Assembly (NCBI RefSeq): GCF_025136295.1
Contig: NZ_CP062788.1
Coordinates: forward strand, 2,398,501-2,462,500
DNA: 64,000 nt
DNA from: Aestuariispira ectoiniformans
Lineage (GTDB): Bacteria; Pseudomonadota; Alphaproteobacteria; UBA8366; Aestuariispiraceae
Reading direction: 5' to 3'
The notes under the pieces are model-generated. The model was given only the letters and a program-made list of their open reading frames with translations, searched no databases and was not told where the DNA came from. A program made the position numbers and the translations under genes. Below are positions 16,376-25,085 of the stretch, one piece after another (positions within the stretch are counted from its first letter, which is position 1; each line of letters opens with the position of its first letter).

Positions 16376-18181
16376 ATGACAAATGAACAGTGGCTGATCA
16401 TTGCCGTTCTCGTAGCGACAATGGGCCTTTTCTTGTGGGGGCGTTGGCGTCACGATGTCGTGGCGCTTATTTCTCTTCTGGTCTGTGTGCTGATCGGGCT
16501 GGTCCCGACGTCACAGGCTTTTCTGGGCTTTGGTCATCCGGCGGTTGTCACCGTGGCCTGTGTCCTGGTGCTTAGCCGCGGGCTTTTGAATTCAGGCGTC
16601 GTAGATATTCTGACCCAACGCCTGATCCCCCAGTCCAGCGGCACTGTCGTCACAATAGCGGCGTTATCCTGCCTGGCGGCCGTACTGTCGGCCTTCATGA
16701 ACAATGTAGGCGCATTGGCTCTGCTGATGCCGATTGCTATTCAGATCGCCACTAAACAGGGCGTTGCTCCGGGGCGGTTATTGATGCCGTTGTCCTTTGC
16801 GTCGATCCTTGGGGGCATGACGACCCTGATCGGGACGCCGCCGAACCTGATTGTCGCCGGGTTCCGGGCGCAAAGCGGTGGCGATTCCTTCTCTATGTTC
16901 GACTTCTCGGGGGTTGGGGCATCGGTGGCAATCGTCGGGGTTTTGTTCATCATTCTGGTTGGCTGGCGACTGGTGCCCGAACGGAAACGCCTGGATGCCG
17001 AAGGATTTGATACCGGTGCATATCTGACCGAAATCCGGGTTACGGAAAAAAGCAAGGCTGCGGACAAGGCCCTGGGTGAAATCGAGGCTGTCATGGAGGA
17101 CGCGGGCGCGCAGATCGTCGCCCTGATCCGGAACAATGTGCGGGTGGCAGCCCCCTCGACCCGAAGAAAGGCGAGGGCCGGGGATATTCTCGTTGTGGAG
17201 GCGGAACCGGAAGGCCTGGCCAGTACTCTGGCGAGCCTGGAGCTGACATTGGAAGAAGCGGCGGAAAATCAGGAAGACGAAGAGAAGGACAAGGAGGACA
17301 AGGGCGATGCCGACAGCTCGACCGCCGATCTTGATCTGGCGGAATATGCGGTGTCTCCAACGTCGTCACTGATCGGGCGGTCCGCAGCAAAAATCCACTT
17401 GCGGCGGCGGTATGGTGTCAACCTGCTGGCGGTCTCCCGACAGGGGCAGCGGTCGGTTGCACGGTTACGGGGCATGAGTATACAGGCCGGCGACGTCCTG
17501 TTGATGCAGGGCGTGCCAGAGGCATTGGCGGAATTCTCCAGCGATTTCGGCTGTATTCCGTTGGCGGAAAGATCTTTACGCCTGCCTAGCAAACGTCAGG
17601 GACTTTTCGCGGTTCTGATTATGGCGGCTGCCATTGTTGCAACCGCATTCGGGCTTGTTTCGGCGGCGGTTGCCTTTGTTCTGGGTGTCGTGGCCGCCAC
17701 ATTGACCAATGTGGTGCCGGTCAGGCGGGTCTATGAGGCCGTGGACTGGCCGGTCGTTGTCTTGCTGGGGGCCCTGATCCCCGTGGCAGGTGCGATGCAG
17801 GCAACGGGGGCTGCCGATGTAATCGCGCGCGCCATGCTGACCTTTGTTGCACAGGGGAATGCGGTTGTCGGGCTGGGATTGATCCTGATTGTGACGATGA
17901 CCTTGTCGGATTTCATGAATAACGCCGCCACCGCCGCTGTCATGTCGCCAGTTGCAATCCGGGCGGCCTCCCAATTGGACGTTAATCCCGATGCCTTTTT
18001 GATGGCGGTTGCAGTGGGCGCATCCTGCGCCTTCCTCACGCCGATAGGCCATCAGAACAATACGCTGATCCTGGGGTCAGGCGGCTTTCGTTTTGGCGAC
18101 TATTGGAAGCTGGGACTGCCGGTTGAGCTGATTGTGATCGGGGTTGGTATTCCGATGATCCTCTTCGTTTGGCCATTGTAG
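16376..18181 (+). CDS. SLC13-family anion transporter with two RCK_C domains
   Basis: Inner-membrane Na+/anion (dicarboxylate or sulfate) transporter of the ArsB/NhaD-SLC13 superfamily, 601 aa. The first transport half (about residues 1-200) contains FMNNVGALALLMPIAI and IGTPPNLIVAG; the second half (about 405-601) contains FMNNAATAAVMSPVAI and TPIGHQNNTLI, the paired NN(V/A) re-entrant motifs. Between them lie two TrkA-C/RCK_C domains (about 215-290 and 325-400) separated by a very acidic linker near residue 300. The domains probably bind a regulatory ligand. The start has AAAGGGC upstream, 25 bases after the host-attachment-type gene. Confidence 0.9.
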   Translation: MTNEQWLIIAVLVATMGLFLWGRWRHDVVALISLLVCVLIGLVPTSQAFLGFGHPAVVTVACVLVLSRGLLNSGVVDILTQRLIPQSSGTVVTIAALSCLAAVLSAFMNNVGALALLMPIAIQIATKQGVAPGRLLMPLSFASILGGMTTLIGTPPNLIVAGFRAQSGGDSFSMFDFSGVGASVAIVGVLFIILVGWRLVPERKRLDAEGFDTGAYLTEIRVTEKSKAADKALGEIEAVMEDAGAQIVALIRNNVRVAAPSTRRKARAGDILVVEAEPEGLASTLASLELTLEEAAENQEDEEKDKEDKGDADSSTADLDLAEYAVSPTSSLIGRSAAKIHLRRRYGVNLLAVSRQGQRSVARLRGMSIQAGDVLLMQGVPEALAEFSSDFGCIPLAERSLRLPSKRQGLFAVLIMAAAIVATAFGLVSAAVAFVLGVVAATLTNVVPVRRVYEAVDWPVVVLLGALIPVAGAMQATGAADVIARAMLTFVAQGNAVVGLGLILIVTMTLSDFMNNAATAAVMSPVAIRAASQLDVNPDAFLMAVAVGASCAFLTPIGHQNNTLILGSGGFRFGDYWKLGLPVELIVIGVGIPMILFVWPL

Positions 18182-18289
18182 TCAAATGCGTGAAATTCCA
18201 GATGCCTGGAGGGATGGAATTCGGTAGAGATGGCGGGGGGAATCCGGTAAGTTCAAGCCTCTTTTGAGGATACAGAATAACAAGATTTC

Positions 18290-18787
18290 ATGGGGGCTTT
18301 TGTGGATAGTGGTGATGGGCGTCTCCGCTCCTCGGTGCGGCGGGTTCGCGACGAATGGATTGATTTCAACGGCCATATGAATGTTGGCTACTATGTCATT
18401 GCCTTTGATGAAGTTTCTGTAGAGGTCTTGGGCAATCTCGGCATTGATGATGCCTATCGTGAGGGGCGCAATGCGTCCACATTTGCGCTGGAAATGCATG
18501 TGACCTACGAGCGCGAACTGGTCCCGAATGCACCCTATTTCGTGGTAACGCAGTTGTTGGATGCAGATCACAAGCGCCTGCATCTGTATCATGAGATGTA
18601 TCACGCCGAAGAAGGCTGGCTGGCGGCCACCAATGAGTTGATTACCATGCATATGGATATGAACCAGCGCCGGTCTGCGTCTTTCCCGCCCGACATTCAG
18701 GAACGGGTCGATATCTTGAAATCAGCGCATGCAAGTCTGCCCTGGCCGGAAAGGCAGGGGCGGCAGATCGCAATCAGGCGGAAATAG
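18290..18787 (+). CDS. Hotdog-fold acyl-CoA thioesterase
   Basis: 165-aa 4HBT-type thioesterase. The active-site region DEWIDFNGHMNVGYYVIAFDE carries the Asp-x-x-Gly-His-Met-Asn pattern of the family (here DFNGHMN, about residues 24-30), and the body follows the hotdog fold. Closest in appearance to the betainyl-CoA thioesterase / carnitine-associated group, but no carnitine genes are adjacent, so the substrate is open. No strong ribosome site precedes the ATG at 18290; a GTG at 18302 is an alternative start. It is convergent with the ridA-containing operon. Confidence 0.85.
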   Translation: MGAFVDSGDGRLRSSVRRVRDEWIDFNGHMNVGYYVIAFDEVSVEVLGNLGIDDAYREGRNASTFALEMHVTYERELVPNAPYFVVTQLLDADHKRLHLYHEMYHAEEGWLAATNELITMHMDMNQRRSASFPPDIQERVDILKSAHASLPWPERQGRQIAIRRK

Positions 18788-18816
18788 AAAACGCCCGGCA
18801 AATGCCGGGCGCTTCA
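18788..18816 (-). terminator. Terminator between thioesterase and the ridA operon
   Basis: CGCCCGGC (18792-18799) / GCCGGGCG (18804-18811), loop of four. On the minus strand it is followed by TTTT CTATTT, so it mainly ends the long minus-strand catabolic operon; it may also slow plus-strand transcripts. Confidence 0.75.
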
Positions 18817-18839
18817 TTCGTAACAACTTTACGGGCTGC

Positions 18840-19187
18840 CTAGTCGCAAGCGGCCGTGACCAGGAATTCCACCTTATAGTCCGGCGTTGCCAGTTTGGCC
18901 TCACCGCAGGCACGGGCCGGGGCATGTCCCTCTGCGACCCAGGCATCCCAGACTTCGTTCATTTCCGCAAAGTCAGCCATGTCAGCCATCCAGATGGTAA
19001 CCTGCAACAGCTTGGTTTTGTCGCTGCCGCAGCGGCCCAGCAGGTCTTCGATCTTGGCGAGGCACTGTTTTGTCTGATCCGCAACGGATGCGCCCGGTTC
19101 GCCAACCTGGCCGGCAAGATAGACGGTGTTGCCGTGGATGACGGCCTGGCTCATGCGCTGGCCAATATCAAGTCGTTTGATCGACAT
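18840..19187 (-). CDS. RidA family enamine/imine deaminase
   Basis: Hydrolyses reactive enamine/imine intermediates released by PLP enzymes and amino-acid oxidases. 115 aa, normal RidA length. Family features: start of the core at YLAGQVGE, the segment QTKQCLAKIEDLLG, and the active-site region ending PARACGEAKL...VEFLVTA, which carries the conserved Arg and Glu. It is the last gene of the minus-strand operon. The oxidase and aminotransferase encoded upstream are plausible sources of its imines. Not the housekeeping RidA by context, more likely a pathway-specific member. Confidence 0.9.
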   Translation of the reverse strand: MSIKRLDIGQRMSQAVIHGNTVYLAGQVGEPGASVADQTKQCLAKIEDLLGRCGSDKTKLLQVTIWMADMADFAEMNEVWDAWVAEGHAPARACGEAKLATPDYKVEFLVTAACD

Positions 19188-19216
19188 TCGCTATAGTCTC
19201 CTCAATTTAGCGTTTA

Positions 19217-20506
19217 TCAGGCTTTTATTTCTTCCAGGCCGCACCAGTCGGCCATGAAGAGGGCAAGAACTTCGGCGACTTCCATCATGCTGTCGATGGA
19301 AACGCGTTCATCAATGCCGTGAATATTTTCGGCAACAGGGCCGTAACAGGTTGCCGGTATCCTCCCGTAAAGCTGGAAGAAACGGCAGTCGGTTGTGGCG
19401 GTGGAGGCATAGGGTTCGATGCCCTGACCGGTGACTTCCGCATGAAGATCACTGATCAATGTCATCATTGGATGACGGGGGGCCATTTCACAACCCTCTG
19501 CCTGGAAGCCGCGATAGATGATTTCAATGTTACTGCCGTTGCAGGCGGGATGGTTGTGTCGCGCCTCATCGACGGCTTCCTCGATTGCCTGCCGTACATC
19601 CTCCAGCTTCATGCCAGGATAGAAACCGACGCGGATATCTGCGGTACAGGCACAGGGGACAGTAGATGCCCAATCGCCACCGGCGACCTTGCCCAGATTG
19701 AAATTCACCGGGTGATCGTGGTGGTGATAGCAGTCCGATTTGAAGGTGTCCGTGTTCCACAACGATTCCAGGGTCCGCAATTTGTCAAAGACCGCGTAGG
19801 CCGCCTCAATTGCATTGGAACCGGCGGACGTATCCAGCACATGCGCCGGTTTGCCGGTGATTTCCAACTGGAACCACATCACCCCCAACTGTGCGACCAT
19901 AAGCTGTTGATTAAAGGGTTCGGGGATGATCGCCGCGTCAGCGCGATAGCCAGCGGCAAGGCAGGCCAGCGCGCCATTGCCGGTGCATTCCTCTTCCACG
20001 ACCGACTGCAGGGTCACAGGTGCTGCCGGTTGCAGGCCAAGGTCACGCAATGCGGCAAAGGCGGTACAATAGGCAACGATACCGGCCTTCATATCACCGG
20101 CCCCGCGGCCATAAACCCAGCCGTCCCGTTCCCTCGCCTGGAACGGGGGTGTCTGCCACAGTTTTTCCGGGCCGGTGGGAACCACGTCGATGTGGCCGTT
20201 CAGGATAAGCGAACGTCCTTTGATCTCATTCGGTTCATGCCTGCCGACGATATTGACCCGTCCGTCATAGCTATCCACTACGGGTGGCGAAAAACCGGGC
20301 ATGTCCTGCAGGGCCGCCACATTGATCGGAACCTCATCCACCTTGAGGCCGAGGGCTGCAAAACGTTCCGCCATCAGGGCCTGGGCCGGGGCTTCCTCAC
20401 CCAGAAGGCTGCCGTGGTCGGTAAGGCTTATCAGGTCGGAGACGGCCTGGTCGCGTCGGGCGCGTACAACCTCGCGAATTGCCTGCCTGTCCGTATCGCT
20501 CACCAC
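19217..20506 (-). CDS. M20 family ArgE/DapE-type amidohydrolase
   Basis: Zinc-dependent peptidase-fold enzyme, 429 aa, likely removing an N-acyl group from an amino acid or related amine. The first metal ligands are in LNGHIDVVPTG (His and Asp) and the catalytic Glu pair is in VVEEECTGNGAL; YGRGAGDMKAGIVA supplies the bridging Asp. The dimerisation lid lies at about residues 200-320. The start is a GTG with AAGGGAGA upstream, nine bases after the oxidase stop. It is the second deacylase-like enzyme in the operon besides the acetylpolyamine amidohydrolase; which bond each cuts is unknown. Confidence 0.88.
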   Translation of the reverse strand: MVSDTDRQAIREVVRARRDQAVSDLISLTDHGSLLGEEAPAQALMAERFAALGLKVDEVPINVAALQDMPGFSPPVVDSYDGRVNIVGRHEPNEIKGRSLILNGHIDVVPTGPEKLWQTPPFQARERDGWVYGRGAGDMKAGIVAYCTAFAALRDLGLQPAAPVTLQSVVEEECTGNGALACLAAGYRADAAIIPEPFNQQLMVAQLGVMWFQLEITGKPAHVLDTSAGSNAIEAAYAVFDKLRTLESLWNTDTFKSDCYHHHDHPVNFNLGKVAGGDWASTVPCACTADIRVGFYPGMKLEDVRQAIEEAVDEARHNHPACNGSNIEIIYRGFQAEGCEMAPRHPMMTLISDLHAEVTGQGIEPYASTATTDCRFFQLYGRIPATCYGPVAENIHGIDERVSIDSMMEVAEVLALFMADWCGLEEIKA

Positions 20507-20515
20507 TGATCTCCC

Positions 20516-21667
20516 TTATGCCTGTTCCATTGCATGATCGGGAAGGCGCGCCGGCGAGACGATGGATGCATCAAAGCCCAATTGCGCCAGCCCCTCGGGA
20601 AGGTCCTTGCGTTGTAGCAGGGCGGCAGCCAACTGTCCCATTGCCGGTGCGGTCTGGATGCCATAGCCGCCTTGTCCCGCCAGCCAGAAGAAACCTTCTG
20701 CCTCAGGGGAGTAGCCGACCACCGGTTCACCATCGGCAACGAAGCTGCGCAGCCCGGCCCAGCTTTCGCCGGGACGGCGTACGTCGATCTCGGTCACTGT
20801 CATCAACCGGTCGATTGCAATGGCAATGTCCAGGTCTTCCGGCTGCACATCCTGTGCCGGGACAGGGGTCGCATCGGCGGGGGATAGCAACAGGCGGCCT
20901 GCATCGGGTTTGAAATAGAAATCCTCTTCCACACCGACGACCAAAGGCCATTTGTCGCAATCGACCCCATCAGGCAGGTCGATCATCATGGCGGTGCGGC
21001 GTTTCGGGACGAGGCCGATTTCTGAGACACCGGCCAGTTTTGCAACCTCGTCCGCCCAGGCCCCGGCGGCATTCACAATAACCCTGGCGCTGATCTCATC
21101 GCCGTTTCTTGTCGTGACCTGCCATCCATCGGCGTTGCGTTTCAGTTGGGCCACCTCAGCATTCTGCAGAATATCGCCGCCATGCTTCCGGAAACCGCGC
21201 AGGAACCCCTGGTGCAAGGCATGGACATCCATATCCATGGCATCCCGTTCCAACATCCCAAGTGCGAACATGCCGGGACGCAGGACAGGTACCATGTCCT
21301 CAAGCTGTTTGCCGTCGAGGATGTCTATATGGGCGCCGTTTGCCTTGCTGTCTTCGGCGTGATGCAGAAGTTTGGGGCGCTCTTCCTCGGTTGCGAGGGT
21401 GAGGACGCCGCGCGGCGACAGCAGCGGATAATCTGAAAAACCTTCCGGCGGGTTTTCGAGGAACGGGCGGCTTGCGCTGGACAGTTTACGAATGCCCGCA
21501 GGGCCATAGGTTTCGCTGAACAAGGCGGCTGACCGGCCCGTGCTGTGATAGCCAGGCTGGCTTTCACGTTCCAGAATGCCAACCGTCAACCCGTCGCGGG
21601 CGAGGAAATAGGCCGCAGACGCACCTGCCATGCCGCCGCCGATGATCAAAACATCCAGATTTTGCAT
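20516..21667 (-). CDS. FAD-dependent oxidoreductase (DAO/glycine-oxidase family)
   Basis: Oxidises an amine or amino acid C-N bond, producing an imine or keto product. 383 aa. The Rossmann motif IIGGGMAGASAA is at residues 8-19, the DAO-type RESQPGYHSTGRSA follows at about 36-50, and GQGGYGIQTAPAMG near the C-terminus closes the FAD site. It resembles D-amino-acid dehydrogenase-like oxidases more than sarcosine oxidase, but substrate cannot be told. Its ATG overlaps the stop of the upstream deacetylase by one base, so both are translated together. RidA, two genes on, would clear its imine product. Confidence 0.88.
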   Translation of the reverse strand: MQNLDVLIIGGGMAGASAAYFLARDGLTVGILERESQPGYHSTGRSAALFSETYGPAGIRKLSSASRPFLENPPEGFSDYPLLSPRGVLTLATEEERPKLLHHAEDSKANGAHIDILDGKQLEDMVPVLRPGMFALGMLERDAMDMDVHALHQGFLRGFRKHGGDILQNAEVAQLKRNADGWQVTTRNGDEISARVIVNAAGAWADEVAKLAGVSEIGLVPKRRTAMMIDLPDGVDCDKWPLVVGVEEDFYFKPDAGRLLLSPADATPVPAQDVQPEDLDIAIAIDRLMTVTEIDVRRPGESWAGLRSFVADGEPVVGYSPEAEGFFWLAGQGGYGIQTAPAMGQLAAALLQRKDLPEGLAQLGFDASIVSPARLPDHAMEQA

Positions 21668-22701
21668 TATTGGATTGCCCCTCTTGCCCCCAGAAAACCG
21701 TGCAGCAGACGATACAGGTTTGTGGACAGGACGTCACTGATATAACCGCCTTCCTGGACCAATAGGACCGGTTTCGGATAGGCGCCGATAATTGCTCCGA
21801 TACGCTCAAAACCGTCGCTGGTAACGGCCAGCCCGCCAAACGGGTCCTGCTCGGATGCGTCCAGGCCGGTTGCAATGACCAGCGCATCCGCAGCAAAGCT
21901 TTTTACGCTTTCCATGGCCGTTTCCAGCGCGGCGATGAAGGCGTTGTCACCACTGCCAAGCGGCAGCGGGTAGTTCTTGTTGTAGCCAAGGCCTGCGGCC
22001 TCGCCTCGTTCTGCCTCATGGCCCCAGAAGAAAGGATAGAAATGCCGCGGGTCCGCGTGAATGGACAGGGTCATCACATCGTCGCGGTGGTAGAAGATAT
22101 CCTGCGTGCCGTTGCCATGATGCAGATCGATATCCAGGATGGCGACCCGGGCACATTGCGAGCGAAGGTGCTGTGCGGCAATGGCGCTGTTGTTGAGATA
22201 ACAGAACCCACCGGCGAGGTCCGGCCCGGCATGATGCCCCGGCGGACGGCAGAGCGCGTAGGCTTCTTTTGCCCCGTTGGTGATATCCATCGCGGCGGAA
22301 ACCGCAGTATGGGCACTCCAATAAACCGCGTCCCAGGTGCTCTCAGTGATCGGGCATGCGGTATCGCCCAGGTGATAGCCTGCCTGTCCGACCGCGGAAT
22401 GCGGATAAGTGATATTGCGGTTGCGGGGGTGAATATTGGGAACGACGGTCCCATTACCACCCGCAGCCACCCAGCGTTCATAGGCTGTCTGCAGGAAATT
22501 GAGATATTCCGGTTTATGAATGGCGGCGAGCGGCGACAGGCCGTGGTCGTCGGGCTCGCAGATATCCAGGCCGAGCTTGCTGACGGCGGCCTTCAGATGC
22601 CCGGCACGTTCAGGCACTTCCGGAATGGGTTTCGGCTGTCCGGCGACAAGGAAACTTTCGCCGTGATGTGAAAGCTGTTTCTCGGAAAAGAAAACACGCA
22701 T
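21667..22701 (-). CDS. Acetylpolyamine amidohydrolase-like (histone deacetylase family)
   Basis: Zinc deacetylase of the class II HDAC/APAH fold, 344 aa. Landmarks: CRPPGHHAG (catalytic His pair), GGFCYLNNSAIAA, the metal-binding DIDLHHGNGTQDIFY (Asp-x-His) and the second metal Asp in GLDASEQDP, with the Gly-Gly-Tyr of QEGGY near the end. The N-terminal segment with FFSEKQLSHHGESFL and PEVPERAGHL resembles bacterial acetylpolyamine amidohydrolases. With a Pot-type importer in the same operon, an acetylated di- or polyamine, or another small acetamide, is the probable substrate. There is no reason to infer a chromatin role. Confidence 0.9.
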   Translation of the reverse strand: MRVFFSEKQLSHHGESFLVAGQPKPIPEVPERAGHLKAAVSKLGLDICEPDDHGLSPLAAIHKPEYLNFLQTAYERWVAAGGNGTVVPNIHPRNRNITYPHSAVGQAGYHLGDTACPITESTWDAVYWSAHTAVSAAMDITNGAKEAYALCRPPGHHAGPDLAGGFCYLNNSAIAAQHLRSQCARVAILDIDLHHGNGTQDIFYHRDDVMTLSIHADPRHFYPFFWGHEAERGEAAGLGYNKNYPLPLGSGDNAFIAALETAMESVKSFAADALVIATGLDASEQDPFGGLAVTSDGFERIGAIIGAYPKPVLLVQEGGYISDVLSTNLYRLLHGFLGARGAIQ

Positions 22702-22743
22702 GGAATATCCAACTTACTGTAAACGGTTAGTGCGGGGGCGGGG

Positions 22744-23673
22744 TCAGAAGGCCACCTGATCGCCGCCCTTCAGGTTCAACAACGAACGGGCCTCGTCCGG
22801 CGTGGCTATTTCCAGCGACAGCCCTTCCAGGATTTCCCGGACTTTTCGGACCTGCTCGGCATTGGTTTTCGCCAGTTCGCCTTTGCGCATGTAAAGGTTG
22901 TCTTCCAGCCCGACGCGTACATTCCCACCCAGCGAGGCGGACATGGCCGCCAGCGGCATCTGGTGACGCCCGGCCCCCAGGACGGAGAACTGATAGTCTT
23001 CCCCGAACAGGCGGTCGGCGGTTGATTTCAAATGCATCAGGTTTTCCGGATCGGCACCGATGCCGCCCAGCACACCCAGGACGAACTGAAGGAAGATCGG
23101 GCCTTTGACGAGGCCGCGATCACGGAAATGTGCCAGGTTATAGAGATGCCCGACGTCATAGCATTCGAATTCAAACCGCGTGCCGTTTTTCTCTCCCAGT
23201 TCCGTCAGCAGGGTTTCGATATCGGCAAAGGTGTTTTTGAAGACAAAGTCCTTGCTGCTTTCCAGGAAGTCCTTTTCCCAGTCATATTTCCAGTCGCGCG
23301 GCCGTTCCGCTGCGGGGAAAAGACCGAAATTCATGGACCCCATGTTGAGTGATGCCATCTCCGGTGCAGCGGTCAGGGCCGCCTGCATCCGGTCATTGAC
23401 CGTCATGCTCATGCCGCCGCCGGTAGAGATATTCACGACCGCATCCGTGGACTGTTTGATGCGTGGTAGGAACTGGCCAAAGACGTCGGGTGAGGGGCTA
23501 GGGAAACCGGTTTCCGGGTCCCGGGCGTGTAGATGCAGGATTGCCGCACCGGCTTCTGCGGCCTCAATCGCATGTTCGGCGATCTCATCCGGAGTGACCG
23601 GTAGGTAGGGGCTCATGCTGGGGGTGTGAATGGACCCTGTGATCGCACAGGTTATAACGACTTTCCGGCTCAT
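22744..23673 (-). CDS. BKACE (beta-keto acid cleavage enzyme, DUF849)
   Basis: 309-aa TIM-barrel zinc enzyme of the 3-keto-5-aminohexanoate cleavage family, which condenses a beta-keto acid with acetyl-CoA to give acetoacetate and a new CoA ester. Landmarks: ITCAITGSIHTPSMSPYLP near the N-terminus, metal ligands in ILHLHARDPETGFPS, NISTGGG, and the C-terminal GGNVRVGLEDN with the conserved Arg/Glu. Family members differ widely in substrate. It overlaps the aminotransferase stop by four bases (ATGA), which suggests that enzyme supplies the keto acid. AAGGGGG precedes the start. Confidence 0.93.
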   Translation of the reverse strand: MSRKVVITCAITGSIHTPSMSPYLPVTPDEIAEHAIEAAEAGAAILHLHARDPETGFPSPSPDVFGQFLPRIKQSTDAVVNISTGGGMSMTVNDRMQAALTAAPEMASLNMGSMNFGLFPAAERPRDWKYDWEKDFLESSKDFVFKNTFADIETLLTELGEKNGTRFEFECYDVGHLYNLAHFRDRGLVKGPIFLQFVLGVLGGIGADPENLMHLKSTADRLFGEDYQFSVLGAGRHQMPLAAMSASLGGNVRVGLEDNLYMRKGELAKTNAEQVRKVREILEGLSLEIATPDEARSLLNLKGGDQVAF

Positions 23674-25016
23674 GCTGCCCCCTTATGCGATGCGAGTTCC
23701 TGTTCAAGCTGCGTCAATGATTCATCAAGCGGTTCAAGGATTTCAGAGAAACTGTTGGAACGCAGGTTGAGCGGCGGACAGACCATGATGTGGTCACCAC
23801 GCGCGCCGCCGCGTGTGCGGCGCCAATAGAGGATCAGTCCCTTTTCGTAGGCGATGTCCATCAGGCGGGCGGCGGCCATGGCTGCCGGAGGAAGGGGCTC
23901 CATCGTGTCACGGTCTGCGACCAGTTCCATCGCCAGCAACATGCCCTTGCCGCGCACATCACCAACAATCGGGTGCCGGTCCGCCAGTTCCTGAAGGGAG
24001 GCCTTCAACAACGCGCCGCCGCTGCGGGCATTCTCGTAAAGCTTCTCCTCTTCCAGAACGTCGAGGACCGCATTACCCGCCGCGCAGGCAATCGGGTTGC
24101 CTGCATAGGTGAAGCCATGGATGAAGCCGCCGGCATCGAGAACAGGTTCAACCAGGCGATCCGGGGCCAACATGGCGCCCAGCGGCGCATATCCGGCGGC
24201 CAGCCCTTTGGAGACGGAGATCAGGTCGGGTTTGATCCCCCAATGGTCGGCGGCAAAATAATGTCCGGTCCGTCCGCCACCGGTCATGACCTCGTCATAG
24301 ATCAGCAGAATGCCGTATTGATCGCAGATTTCGCGAATACAGCCGTAATAGTTGTCCGGAGCAACCAGCGCGCCGGTGGACGCACCGCCGACAGGTTCCA
24401 TGATGAATGCCAGAACGGTTTCCGGGCCCTGGCGCAGAATCTCGTCCTCCAGCATGTTGGCGTAATACAGCCCCAATTCTTCCTCGGAACGGCCGTCCCG
24501 ATGCAGGTAGGCCCTTGGAGTCTCGATTTTGGGTTGTTCCTGCATCATCGGGGCAAAGGGAGCCGTCATCGGGGCATAGCCGGTAAGGCCGAGTGCCCCC
24601 AGGGTGGAACCATGATAGCTGGGGAAACGGGAGATGATCTTGTAACGCTGTGCCTGATCAGTCGCCAAGGCGTATTGCCGGGCCATCTTGATACAGCTTT
24701 CAACCGCTTCGGAACCGCCGGATACAAAGAAAACCCGTTCCAGATCACCGGGAGCCAGATCCGCCAGACGGTGTGCAAGCGTTTCCGCCGCGTCGTTTTC
24801 AAAATGCAGGCGGTAGGCGAATGTCGCCTTTTCCATCTGCGCCTGCATCCCGGCCAGAACCTTGGGGTGGCTGTGGCCGATATTGCTGACCATCGCGCCG
24901 CATACTGCGTCCAGATAGCGATTGCCATCCACATCCCACATATAGGGACCTTCGGCCCGATTGATGCGGGGGCGGCGTTGACGTGTTTGATAAAACAGGC
25001 GGGATGCCTTGCTCAT
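23670..25016 (-). CDS. Class III (omega) aminotransferase
   Basis: PLP-dependent transaminase, 448 aa, of the omega-amino acid/diamine group. The PLP lysine is in LISVSKGLAAGYAPLGA (about residue 262), the Asp is in LIYDEVMTGGGRTG, and FVSGGSEAVESCIKMARQ forms the phosphate site. It moves an amino group from a terminal or beta-amine to a keto acid. Located immediately before BKACE, so a beta-amino acid that becomes a beta-keto acid is attractive as substrate. An ATG at 25025 lies only two bases from GGGAG; the ATG at 25016 is better spaced. Confidence 0.92.
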   Translation of the reverse strand: MSKASRLFYQTRQRRPRINRAEGPYMWDVDGNRYLDAVCGAMVSNIGHSHPKVLAGMQAQMEKATFAYRLHFENDAAETLAHRLADLAPGDLERVFFVSGGSEAVESCIKMARQYALATDQAQRYKIISRFPSYHGSTLGALGLTGYAPMTAPFAPMMQEQPKIETPRAYLHRDGRSEEELGLYYANMLEDEILRQGPETVLAFIMEPVGGASTGALVAPDNYYGCIREICDQYGILLIYDEVMTGGGRTGHYFAADHWGIKPDLISVSKGLAAGYAPLGAMLAPDRLVEPVLDAGGFIHGFTYAGNPIACAAGNAVLDVLEEEKLYENARSGGALLKASLQELADRHPIVGDVRGKGMLLAMELVADRDTMEPLPPAAMAAARLMDIAYEKGLILYWRRTRGGARGDHIMVCPPLNLRSNSFSEILEPLDESLTQLEQELASHKGAA

Positions 25017-25085
25017 TGCCTTCATATCTCCCTAGCGCAGCCAGGGACTGACTGCGGTATTGTCTTAAAAACGATGGCGGCGCGG

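Noticed and set aside
19319-20509. Plus-strand frame of 396 codons opposite the M20 amidohydrolase
   Set aside because: No recognisable domain; it is the antisense shadow of a strongly supported enzyme with intact metal motifs.
21667-22701. Reading the histone-deacetylase family gene as a chromatin enzyme
   Set aside because: Bacterial homologues deacetylate small acetamides and polyamines; a Pot-type importer and amine catabolic enzymes are in the same operon.
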